Of a DNA stretch of 64,000 bases, positions 12,601 to 22,908 are shown one piece after another. Position numbers and translations under genes: made by a program. Under the pieces are notes generated by a model, which was given only the letters and a program-made list of their open reading frames with translations, was not told the origin of the DNA and did not search any database. Each line of letters begins with the position of its first letter. Positions within the stretch are counted from its first letter, which is position 1. The stretch comes from Ascocoryne sarcoides NRRL 50072. Lineage: Eukaryota > Ascomycota > Leotiomycetes > Helotiales > Gelatinodiscaceae. The stretch spans positions 884,292-948,291 of the forward strand of contig KB205940.1 in NCBI GenBank assembly GCA_000328965.1, given 5' to 3'.

Positions 12601-15200
12601 TCCAAAAATAACATTCTCCTATCCCTAATATCTATCCCCCCCCCTAAAAAGACGATAGCTCCATAACTCACAACCGGGCCTTCGCCCCCAGTAAAAGTTC
12701 ACATATCTCAGACGCATAAACGGACTCGTCACCGTGTATCAAACCCCCCGCGGTGCCATCTGTCGAAACGGAAAAACAGTCAAGTGTATTATGGCATTTG
12801 GGGAACTCGAAGCGACGTGAGGCTAGTCTTCTCGACCCGAGCTCGTCGTTACACCGCTCCCCAACAAAAGAAAATGCAACCCGTCGCGACCTTGGGAACC
12901 TCGGGTCCCGAATCCTCGACATCCAAGATCGGTCTCTGCTCCTGCTCTCCGGTTTTCATGTTCTCTCTCTCATTGGCAATGGATGGATGGATGATATTCG
13001 GTCCGAACGCTTGCAGAGACTTGCGGGATGCTAAACAATTTTTCTTCTTCTCGGTCTGCATTGCACCTCCCTTGGTGATATGTGACTTTACTACAAAGTA
13101 CTGTATGTAGCGAGACAGGGTGGGATGGGGTGCATGCGTGTACGTATCGCCTGAATATGGGTTTTGGGTCCAGTACATCTGTAGAGGGGGGAAGTGGAAG
13201 TGGAAGTGGCAGGGGGAGAAAGCGTTTCTCCATTGTCTTGATATAGTGAGTGGCATTTCGTTTTGAGCAGGGTCGATTGGAACTTCCTAATTAGTAGGGA
13301 GGGAGAGAGAGGCGAGCGTACTTCGCCTCACTCAGCCGGAGTGTGATTTTTCTCGGCGCTTAGATGTGGAGTCTTGGTGTTGGGTTTGGGGATCTCGGGT
13401 GGAGATATGGGGGTAGTGGTTGATGATGTAAAGTCAAGTCAAGTAGAGAGGAACGCTGAATCAGTCTTTGAGAATACTAGTACGAACGAGCTTGAAAGAT
13501 TTTTGAAATATAACATGATGCAAAATTCTACTTCCGTCTTGTGCACGAATAAAAGCAAAGTCGGATTCGTTGGGTGTTTGACGGAGGGTTGGAGAGGCGC
13601 TTATGTTGTGCTGGTGTGGATGGAAGTCGTATACGGTCGATCGAATATCGGGTTTGGGGGATTCAGATTCCGGGAAGTGTTGACTTTGAGATACTCGAGA
13701 TGAGGCCTTTCTTGTTTGGCTATATATTATATAGGGAAGGTCAACAGGTAAGGAAATTTTGGCTTCGGTTCAGTGACTATTTGGATATAACCTAGATTCC
13801 GATGGCTACCCTCGCCCCTAAACGATGCTACTGTACCTCTCCGGCTGTCTTCATCCATAACTTTGTATTTCACCATCATATCGATTCTCGCTATTCCATG
13901 CCCAGGCACTCTCTATCCCTTCTCCTTAACCTAAATCTCCTATCTGTCCCTCTCCCCACCTAATCTTGCACCAAAACACATCGGTGGGGATTCCCTCTCA
14001 CTGTTCACCCTTCCGTATACGGATACGACTCAGCTATCGCTTATCCTCTCCGTCTTGCGAGGATTAAAGAACATCCATTTGAGTCATCTCACTTGTCTTT
14101 ATTGATTCAAACCCTGAGGTTATAGGCTCTTCCTCGTCATAATTGAGAATAACCACTACTTTTCTTGGTCATTGGAGAATTCCGCTCTCAAATGTTTCTG
14201 CCTTGCTCGCCGCGTCTCGGGGATTGATACGGCTGTTCGACAAGTGCGATTGTGCTAACCTCACTGGCTATATTCGTGGAGTCCGGGTTGGGTTGGGAGT
14301 TGATTACGAGGTCTTTATACTTGAGGGAGGGTGATAGGATGATAGGTTAGTGAATTCTTTCATTTTCTTCTGCGATTAGAAGCTGCTGAGTCAATACTTA
14401 AGTGATAGAAAATTGTTTTTGGTTATCCCGGTCTGGGTGGTGTTATTTGCTTGATCAAGGCTATAGACTAAGCTCCGCTATATCGATCCTAACTTCCTCT
14501 TCAAAAGGATTCAAAGTTTAAATATTACTTAGGCCCCTTTCATAAGAATTGCAGGAGCATGTCGGCCATATTATTGTTTGCAGTTTTTCTATTTGTGCTA
14601 TGGGTGTAAGATGTTCTAGTAAGGTATCTATGCGCAAAAAGAGGTAAGAGATCAGCCTTGTATTCATTTGTCTCCATCAACTTGAAAAGGTCTGCAAAGA
14701 TAGTGATGATTGAATTATTTGTGAAATAAGGAATGAGTCTCATGCGGATATTTAAAGGTAGGTGAAAAATGTATGTGAATATGAAATAGTATTACAGCAA
14801 TCAGACACATTCCAAGGGTCCAGCTGTCTCAAGCTAAAATTACTGTTCAATCATAAACACTTAACCTTCTCCACTCTACCATATGCTCTAACCTCAAAAA
14901 ACAATAATACCTTAAAAACTCCATCACTCCTTGTCTCTTTCCTCACAAGTCTATCAAACACAGCTATACATCCATCCTCTTCCAAGCTTGAATTTCTCAG
15001 AACTATCACCCTCCCACTACAAATCAAAAACTGATATCAAGATATCCGTATACAAGAAAGAAGACCGAGAAGTGAAATTCGTGCAAATGATATGATGCCT
15101 TTTCTACAACGCGAAATGCGAGGAAGCATGATAAGCGAGGAATGGTAATGTGAATAAGGGATATATATATATTTAAACAAAGGATCTACCACTAGAAGGA

Positions 15201-15222
15201 AGAAAGAAAGAAAGAAAGAAAG
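15201..15222. repeat. (GAAA)n microsatellite
   Basis: About five GAAA units in AT-rich intergenic sequence, with a short TA-rich run just upstream near 15162-15175. Confidence 0.9.
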
Positions 15223-15849
15223 GCAACCCTAGATCCAATCATTCTAGCATCGAAACCCCGACTTGGATATCCGACCTCTAGACATCCTCTACCTTGAAAG
15301 AATATAAGTCCAAGTCGTCTTCGGTTTTGAAACCCGTCTTGGATATATATATACAGACGAATCCTTTCGCCATTCAAAGAATACTTGAATACCTCCAATG
15401 CTCGAAAATTTCAGTGACATTCAGAATAGCCTTTAGATAATTCTGATCTTTGAATAGTCTTCACCCTTCGACCCCATACTTGACATTTCTTTGGCCGGGA
15501 ATCCATTTCAGCTGGTTTCTGAATTCCAACTACTCTTACAAAATATAAGCAATACCCTTAATAGCCCTTGAATCTGCGAAGCAAGCCAAAAGCTGCTATA
15601 TAAAGAACTTTCTCCATTTTGAACTCTTGATCTAGAGGACCCAACTCTTCTACATTTGATCCTGGCATTCAAAATCGATATCATGGATCTTGATACTCCC
15701 AAAAGCTATGATCTGAGATATTATATTTTCTGGATATAACGTCGCGACTTTTGATACAATGGCTACTCTCCCGTCCCATTCTTACGGATCCGACATATAT
15801 TCCCCAACTCCAGACGCCGCCTTGATAGTTACCCCGAATGCCCCATAAT

Positions 15850-17177
15850 CTACGCATTGTTTAGAGGCCCTGAATCCCTCCGCCACCCCCTATTCCTCAT
15901 ATTTTCCTCCACCGCTTTCCAAATGCTCTCCACAACCTCCCTGTCTCTCCATCTACTCGCCGCGGGAGCACCAACGTTGTATTTATCAACCTGCGTGCTT
16001 AGAACCCCTCTTCCCCATGATCTAACAGTATCAGGGAGAAGGTCGCCCCTCCATCCCACATACACACCCAGCGTATGCCTGAACAAATCCTGCGGCTGTT
16101 GCCACTTGTAGCTCTTGAATTGCCACTGCTGTCCCGTGGTAAATACCGCCACGACCCTAGACCAATACTCAGGCTTGAATTGCTCTGGCGTATCAACGAT
16201 AATGAACCGAATCGGCCTAGCAGTGTCTATCGAAGGTAACAATCGAGAAATATTCAAGATCGAAGCCGAAGAACTGGATGTTGCGCTCGAGGACTCGGCT
16301 GGAACGTATACGCCACCTTCGAGAAAAGATCTAATATTTGACATGCGCAGGAGCGAGGATGCAGATGGCGAGAGAAGTATAATAGGATCTGGTCGTCGAG
16401 CAGGGGCTTTGGGGTTGTGCGAGAGAGGAGCATTGACATTTGCTGCAGCGGCTTGAGCTGCCTTGCGGGCATTGAAAGGCGCTGCAAGTTTACGGACGTG
16501 TGAAAAATCCTACATCAAGTAAGCTCCTTACTCAACTACTAGATAAATCAAAGGGGAATGTATACCGTAGGTTTAATCCCTCTTAGAACACTATTCCGGT
16601 CCCCCATCTTCCTCTCTCCATTATAAATCTCTGCCAACCTGGGATCAATAGTCTTGGTTGGTCTTCCGGCTCCCGAACTCGTCACAGGCGCAATTCCTCC
16701 TTTGGCTCCCGAAGCAACCTGCGCGCTCGCAATGGCACTCTTTGTTTCGCTGGCCAATGGCTTAATGTACTCTGACTCCTCACTTGCACCTTCCAGCCAG
16801 GTAATGAGATCCAATCTCTCTACGAAAGCGAGATTCTGAACTTCCCCTCCGGCACCGCCTGCTTCAGAAAGCTCCGCATTTAAGGCAAGGGCTGAGGCAT
16901 TGTATTCCGGGATTGCGCTTTCGCGCTTTAGCCAGGCAAAGTATATACTCCGAAGGTTAACTGGCTTGGAGGACGAGATAAAGCGCGTTGGCGTTGTAAG
17001 AGGTACAGAGACCTGAGCGGGAGAGGCAAACTGTAGGAAGGTTGCTTTCGCAAGGCTCAGGTCGACGGAGGAGGCAGAGGAGGCATCTGCTACGGTTGTA
17101 GGGATAAATGCGCTCCCTGAGCTGATTGATTGGCGTAATAAGATGAGGGGGTCTTGCTTGGAAGGTTCTGCCGCCAT
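15850..17177 (-). CDS. cdc73: Paf1 complex subunit Cdc73
   Basis: Two exons (17177-16566 and 16509-15850), joined in phase 0 over a 56-nt intron, encode 423 residues. The N terminus MAAEPSKQDPLILLRQSI matches the start of fungal Cdc73, and KPVNLRSIYFAWLKRE is in the conserved N-terminal region. Residues about 240-420 form the Ras-like C-terminal domain: PIILLSPSASSLLRMSNIRSFLEGG, then PIRFIIVDTPEQFKPEYWSRVVAVFTTG and DLFRHTLGVYVGW. Cdc73 works in the Paf1 complex on elongating RNA polymerase II, supporting H2B ubiquitination, H3K4 methylation and 3'-end processing in the nucleus. The frame stays open a further 21 codons upstream but only from a TTG; the chosen ATG has a purine at -3 and matches the family start. 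Confidence 0.93.
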
Positions 17178-18105
17178 GTCTGCGGGTGGCAATGTGACTA
17201 GTATTGAAGGAGTGATGGTTGATGTTAGTGGAAGTTCCAACTGTTGGAGTTGGGAGCCTCAAAAGCGATCGCAGAGAGGCTGGCGACCGAAAACAACTTT
17301 AAATTCCAGCCGAGGAAATCCCGATACCACGTGAGACGCTAGCTTCATTCAATAAGCTCAACACTTCACGACAATGACAATAGCTGTTCACGATAAATTG
17401 GACCTCTCGATCGGCAACATTCAAGTCTGCCCTTGACTTTGTCGTTTTATTCAAATTCTAGGCCTACAGCCAACCCAGATTTTTGCCTGTTCTGGCTGTA
17501 ATGTCCCTAAGTTCCCCCGATATCCCGCCATTTACAATTCCCAGTCACAGCCAAATTTGTGGATTCTTATTCTCAGGACAAGAATTTCCCAATTTCTTGC
17601 AAGTCGTCGTCATCTATCAATTTTTCTGTCAATTTCCTCCAGGGCTGTCCATACTCCTACTTCGTCTTCTGCCATGAAACGGACAAAATCCCCATCCTCC
17701 GCTTGCATGCATTGGACTCTTTGGGCAGAGCGGACTGCCTAGTAGATGTTCTGGCGTGTTCAATTCCGTGAATCCTCCTTTCCATAGCCCGCGGACTTGC
17801 GACGTTTCACTGTGTTTCCTCCTTTTTGCTTTTTCCAAATGCGGTTGAAAGTTATCAGAAGGGGGCCATCTCATCGTATCTGGTGCGTCAGGGGAGAGTG
17901 GAGGTGTGTCAACACGTTTAGCTTCCTGTTTTTCTTAGCAACGAATATTGAAGTTCAAACGCCATTTTCTGCTAGTGTGGCTAGATTTAAATATGCCAAC
18001 TCTTGATTTAGAGGCTAAGCACTACTTATTGGTCATGTTGGACCGAGTGATTGCATACTCACCGATGGGAGAAAGGTTGGATCACGCCGATCCAGGCTTG
18101 ATATA
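17178..18105. other. Intergenic: cdc73 promoter side
   Basis: Lies between two minus-strand genes, so it should hold the cdc73 promoter (right of 17177) and the 3' UTR of the next gene. Small open frames at 17483-17770 overlap in several phases and show no recognisable sequence. I see no repeats. Confidence 0.5.
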
Positions 18106-19395
18106 TCAACTAGTCCTAAATGTAAGCAAGAACACATAGAAACACACTAAGTACTTGCCTTGTAGAAAGCTCGCCCCAGTAGACCCCATATACCTACTCT
18201 CTGATTTTGGTGTAGCCAGTGGGGTCTCTCCTCGAAGCAATTTATGGATTGAACTTGAAATGGTGTACTCGGAATCGTTGGAATTTCGGCGATGATGCCA
18301 TGGAGCCAACCCGAATCTACTGCGAGACCTCATTGAGCTTGGAGAGGGTATGCTTTGCGGGCTCGCCGTCGTAAGGTGCTTCCGCTGCCTTTCGCTCTTC
18401 TCTCGATTCAGGCGGTCAAAATAGCTGGAAGTGCCTTTCAGAAGAGTAGCTGTACGAGACGAAAGGCTCTCTTTCGTCGAGTTGGTCGAGGAACTATCCA
18501 CTGCCTCGAAAGAATTAGGAAGAGTTTTATATTTAGGTGCCATACTTACAACTGATGGCTTCTGAACGAGAGCCTCAATGTTCTTTTTTGCCCTGCAGTA
18601 CAATCCCAGTTTTTCGGATGACTCCCATGGTTCGGAGACTTGATTGTCGATGAATGTAAAACCCAAGATACTTTTACTAATGCTTGTTTTCGACGAATGG
18701 CGACGACTCCCTGCCTGATTCTTTGACGTTGACTGGCTTCTCCAGCTTCCTCGACTCCGCCATGTCCCGATTCGGATCTCAGGAAGTTCGGACTTAGGAC
18801 TCGACATGTCGATGAGTTCTCTAGAGCCTTTGGTTTTTCGTTCGGGAGATCTCTCCCACCACCTATGAAGGGTTGATTGGGCTTTTGGTAGAGCATGATT
18901 CATCTCTCTCTCGGCCCAGTATCCTTCGGGAAACCAAACCCATTCGAACCCTTCTTTGGGCGGGTGGGGCGGATCTGATGGATGAGTTGTTTGCACTTCA
19001 AATCCATTAGTCAATCTTTCGTTCCAGTCGGTACTATTGCGAGGCATTGCCGATGTCCAGGACGACATAGGTGAAGTTGGCAGAATTGGCTTTGAAAGAC
19101 TTGATCTTCCTGATTTACTCGACTTTGCGGATTTGGCTGATTCTCCGGATACTTGGGACCGGTAGAACGGGAACTTCTTCGATTCATTTAGAGGAGATAT
19201 TGAAATCGATGACTCGCCACTGAGTGCTTCAAATTCGCCATTAGATTTGTGACGAAGACAAAGGTTGTTGACACCATTGAGGAGCCCTGAATCGTCGTGA
19301 TCTCTCGTCACCTCTATTCTTGCTATTTTCTTTGAAGATTGGGTCTTTTCTGAGGCGGCCTGGGTTGGATTGTGCTCGCTCATGGGGTTTCCCAT
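18106..19395 (-). CDS. Uncharacterised Ser-rich fungal protein
   Basis: A single open exon of 429 codons starting at an ATG with AAA before it (good fungal context). Most of it is low-complexity Ser/Lys/Arg-rich and probably disordered. The one ordered-looking segment is EGFEWVWFPEGYWAERE near residues 149-165, a motif I associate with uncharacterised Pezizomycotina proteins. No catalytic or membrane signature is visible. The last residues (CFYVFLLT) are unusually hydrophobic and arise from a 39-nt stretch that looks like an intron: GTACTT donor and TTTAG acceptor, length divisible by three. If it is removed the protein ends LQGKTS instead. Function unknown. Confidence 0.65.
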   Translation of the reverse strand: MGNPMSEHNPTQAASEKTQSSKKIARIEVTRDHDDSGLLNGVNNLCLRHKSNGEFEALSGESSISISPLNESKKFPFYRSQVSGESAKSAKSSKSGRSSLSKPILPTSPMSSWTSAMPRNSTDWNERLTNGFEVQTTHPSDPPHPPKEGFEWVWFPEGYWAEREMNHALPKAQSTLHRWWERSPERKTKGSRELIDMSSPKSELPEIRIGTWRSRGSWRSQSTSKNQAGSRRHSSKTSISKSILGFTFIDNQVSEPWESSEKLGLYCRAKKNIEALVQKPSVVSMAPKYKTLPNSFEAVDSSSTNSTKESLSSRTATLLKGTSSYFDRLNREKSERQRKHLTTASPQSIPSPSSMRSRSRFGLAPWHHRRNSNDSEYTISSSIHKLLRGETPLATPKSESRYMGSTGASFLQGKYLVCFYVFLLTFRTS

Positions 19396-21256
19396 TTTGA
19401 ATTCTATAAGCGGACCCAGAGTATTTTATTCCTCATAAGGGGTAATACTGAAAAAAGAGTATAGGGTTTTATAGGGCTTGTAGATGGAGGCATTTATGAT
19501 CAAGTAATCTTGTGGCATTGTTCATCAGTGAAAGTGATAGTGAGGTAGAATGTCACAAGTCAGATAGGCAAGAGCGTTCTACAGAGGGGAACTCCTTCTG
19601 GGGCGACACTTCTCTTGTCACTACAGTTAAGATATATGAGCTAAATCCGTAAGCCATGTGAATCTTTGATTAGTTTCCTCAAGATCTACTATAACGCTAA
19701 CAAACTCTTCGTTTAGCCCCTTCCCAGTTAAAGGCATCCAATAAAGAGCCAGATGTTCTACTCATACGATCCAACGACGTCGATAACGCTCATTTGGACA
19801 CATGCTCTTTCGTGAGTTTCTTGACTGGTAAAACGAAAGGCTCGCATAGGAGCGGTAGAAGTGCATGTAGAGAATAGTTATACTTCATCCTGAGGGTGAT
19901 GATCTTCAAGGCCTAACCAAAAACTTTAATTCCACCTAGATCGCACAGGTTGCGGCTGTCGTAGCGTATGAGCCTTGACAGTAGTTCGCTCTGTTTATAA
20001 TGCTGATATCTCATTAGCTAGGAATAGAGGTAGCTAGCTATCTTGGTTATATTTTATTAGGAATTACCGACAAACTAGTCTTATCTTCTATAAACCAATA
20101 CCTTTTGCTCGTTATTCTTGAGTGTACACAGTCACTAAGAAACACCATTTCATATGATTCTCTTGAGATGTAAAGCTCTAAGTATGAAGCGTCAAGAATA
20201 CCTTGATTACCCAAAACATGTCAACTGTGCCTTGAGGCTTGAATAAAGTTGTGACATTTCTGCTATTAGGTGCGAGAGTGACTTTTCGTCATCTTCAATT
20301 ACAACAGGAGGTTCAAATTTGATGATAACGTCTGGCGGTAATAACTCCTCAAACTCCGTACCTGCAATTTGAAACCTACAAGAAAAGGATTTTAAAAAGG
20401 GCAAAATTGGTTTATGATAAAAGACTGGTATAGGAAATATATACCAGAGGTCTAGTATTAGGAAAGGTGGTCTTCAAGCTGCCGGAGATCTCTATTCAAA
20501 AATAAAATTTTAGATTTTGTGCTATATAGTTGCACTCCTAAACCCAACCTGCTATCGTCTGAACTTTTGGCGAAAGGTTCTTACTCGTTAGGATCCGGAT
20601 GATATGAAAACTTGAAACAGGGGTGTACATGAATTTCGAATGACAAGTCTGATGATTAACTACCACAAGAGTTATTTAAAATGGGAAAAATGTGGAGAAT
20701 TTTTGTAAATGGACAGTTCATACTATGCCATGAAGAAGTATTACGTACTTTCGGTGGTAATCTAAATTCATAACTGTGCCTCTGCAATGCAGGGAAAGAT
20801 GAATGGTCAACTTAGGTAAAACCCTGTCTACCGTGAAACCCCTTGTACAGGACACCACTTAGAGGGCGCAAATGAGTGGGACAGGAATTAGTACGGAAGG
20901 TACGATGATCTTTGGATATCTCCGTAAATAATGGCGCCCAAGGGTTTGTAAGTAAGCTTTGACTAGGGTAATTGGCCAATAGGGAATGCGGTTTTGCCGT
21001 AATTGTGGATGAATTCCAACCATAAAGCAAATGCTAGGGGTGGAATTATTTACTCTAACCCGAAGTAAGTAAGCTTAATGGACAATCAGTAAGGTTAATC
21101 AGGGGCTTAGTGGTGCCCCAGCAAGCTTCCAATACCTTCATAGTTTATTATTAAAGGACCTCACGTCTTCCCAGACGTGTCAAGACACCTACAACCTCAA
21201 GTATAGAATTGTCACTTGGATAATACCCAAAAATTATACACCAATAATCCATCAAG
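19396..21256. other. AT-rich intergenic stretch
   Basis: AT-rich and largely featureless apart from possible coding relics on the minus strand (20207-20800). The right end should carry the promoter of the plus-strand GPI-protein gene; CCAAT-like sequence is not obvious. Confidence 0.5.
20207..20800 (-). pseudogene. Possible decayed or unresolved spliced gene
   Basis: Several minus-strand fragments look protein-like and are bounded by plausible splice sites. One near 20404-20207 reads RFQIAGTEFEELLPPDVIIK followed by an acidic Ser/Leu segment. One near 20640-20582 reads FEIHVHPCFKFSYHPDPNE before a GTAAGA donor. One near 20780-20748 reads RHSYEFRLPPK between a TTGCAG acceptor and a GTACGT donor. 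I could not join them into one open frame without a phase conflict or stop. That fits a degraded gene, or a real gene whose junctions I misread. No family is recognised. Confidence 0.22.
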
Positions 21257-22048
21257 ATGTTCAATACCGCAACCACAGTTCTGGCAATTGTCAGTTTGGC
21301 CGCAGCTCAAGACCAAATCACACTGTTGGTCCCCGGGTTCTACCAACCGTTGGATGTCACTGCTTTGGGATCTGTCATCGCTACAGTAAGTGTGGCATTC
21401 TTTTGTATTGCATTTGATCCAATTCTTATAGGATGCAACCGCAACAACCTACTCTTTGGCTTGTCCTCCTAGTGCTACTGCCACTGATTCAGATTCAGGC
21501 GTAGGGGATGATTGTGGATTCCCCCCTTCCTTTACCTACACCCAAGGACCCTCAACCCTTGCTTACACATATGACTCGGACGACACCGATACCACGGAGT
21601 AATTACTTCCACTTTTTGGTATTTCACTGAAGCTAACCAACGCAGGTCCGTAAACCTTCAATGTCAGATCACAAGCTCCACCGAAGGATTATGTACCGGA
21701 ACCTTTATATACCAAATCTCGGGCCCAGCTGTGACAAGCACGGCCACCACAAGCTTTAGCAGTACCGATATTGGTGGATTAACTGTAATGCTGACCGATT
21801 CAGCAGCCCTGGCCGCAGGTGCCAGTACGACTGCTGACGGAAGCACCACAACTGCAGGTCCCAATACCGAAAGCTCGTCTTCGAGCGGGACTACAAGCGC
21901 GTCAAAGACAAGTACCGGCGGATCGTCTACTGGTTCTGCAGAACCGGCAGCAAGCTCAAAGGCCAGCACTGGAGGAATGCCTATGATCACAGGCGCGCCA
22001 TGGATTGTGGGAGGAGCAGCGGCTGCTGTTGCATATGCGGCCATGTAG
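21257..22048 (+). CDS. GPI-anchored secreted protein
   Basis: Three exons (21257-21385, 21432-21598, 21646-22048) with 46- and 47-nt introns give 232 residues. A signal peptide (cleavage near residue 17, ...LAAAQ) is followed by a Cys-containing domain (DATATTYSLACPPS, DDCGFPPSFTYTQGPS, NLQCQITSS, LCTGTFIYQISGPA). Then come a Ser/Thr/Gly-rich stalk (about 145-210) and a hydrophobic tail (PWIVGGAAAAVAYAAM) typical of a GPI signal. The layout matches a widespread but functionally uncharacterised family of fungal surface proteins. It should act outside the cell, anchored at the membrane or wall. All junctions keep phase, and the second donor sits at an in-frame GAG/TAA, so the intron is needed to avoid an early stop. 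Confidence 0.82.
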
Positions 22049-22908
22049 GAGACATGTCAATATACTTTTATATCAGGATCGGATCTTGAGCTTTGGATTG
22101 CGTATTTGGTGCGTACTGTACACTGGCTAATAGACGCAAGATTGGAGGTTGGAAAAGTAAGATAATGATAATTTCTGTACACTAGATCTAGTGGGTTAGA
22201 TCTAGTGGGTGTATATTTTCATGCAGAAATGTAGTCAAAAATATGGTGTTGAAGGGCTTAGAATAGATCTATGATCCCCATCCTGATCTTGGGGTAGGCT
22301 GTGCATTGCATGCGAGCTCATCCTAGCCTAGCGCCTAGTCTCACATAATCTCCCTTGATTAGCATCCTCACTGCACTCAGAAGCCATTAAATATCCTTTC
22401 CGAAAGTCGGTTTCAAAGATTGGGATTGCATCTGATCGTGATGGAATTCGTTATTTACATGTGTTTGCGCATTTCTTGTACTCGTGTTTGCGTCTTTTTT
22501 GTACTTGTGTTTGGATATTTTTGGTTCCACTTTCGTCTTTTCTCCCAACTGCATCTCTATCCCTATCCCCGCCTATATCCCCACTCCCACCCTATCCTAT
22601 CCTATCCCCTTCTCTACTATGCCCAGCCACAATCCGATGGGTACCACGGATGACAGCGCAGCCGTGCATTTTAAGGCTGTGTACAACAACTAAATTTAAG
22701 GTATGGCCCGCCGCGTTGGTGTGGCATCCGGATTTGAGAGGAGTGAGATTCTACATTATTTGCAACACTCCCTCTTTTAACCTGCCTCTTTATTTACAAA
22801 ACTCCTTCTTTACGAACCTATTTACTGCCATCTCACTTCTCGATACTACCGCTATCCTGTCGATATTAGGTTTCCCGCATTCTCGCTTAAATTCGTTAAG
22901 ATTCCAAA
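22049..22908. other. Intergenic with pyrimidine tract before DUF7053 gene
   Basis: Contains a 14-bp direct repeat (22183-22210). A CT-rich tract at about 22535-22620 and a second pyrimidine-rich block just before the next ATG look like the promoter and leader of the downstream gene. Short frames at 22420-22916 are low-complexity products of that tract. Confidence 0.55.
22183..22210. repeat. 14-bp tandem duplication
   Basis: Two head-to-tail exact copies of TAGATCTAGTGGGT about 135 bp after the GPI-protein stop codon. Each copy includes the palindrome TAGATCTA. Confidence 0.9.

Larger units (their letters stand above)
5715..15849. other. 10.1-kb gene desert upstream of flbA
   Basis: No open frame here exceeds about 160 codons, the frames overlap on opposite strands, and I found no domain-like sequence or consistent splice chain. 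The stretch holds microsatellites (6657-6698, 15201-15222), palindromes (6551-6586, 9675-9688, 10088-10099), clustered TACTGTA heptamers (7503-13835) and pyrimidine-rich blocks resembling fungal leaders (about 12140-12640 and 14840-15020). It flanks the 5' end of flbA and the 3' end of cdc73. It may contain extended flbA promoter or leader sequence, non-coding transcripts or decayed sequence; the DNA alone does not decide. Confidence 0.6.

Noticed and set aside
15759..15848. Plus-strand 29-codon ORF starting ATGGCTACTC beside the cdc73 stop
   Set aside because: Too short and without downstream splice continuation; lies in the cdc73 3' UTR.
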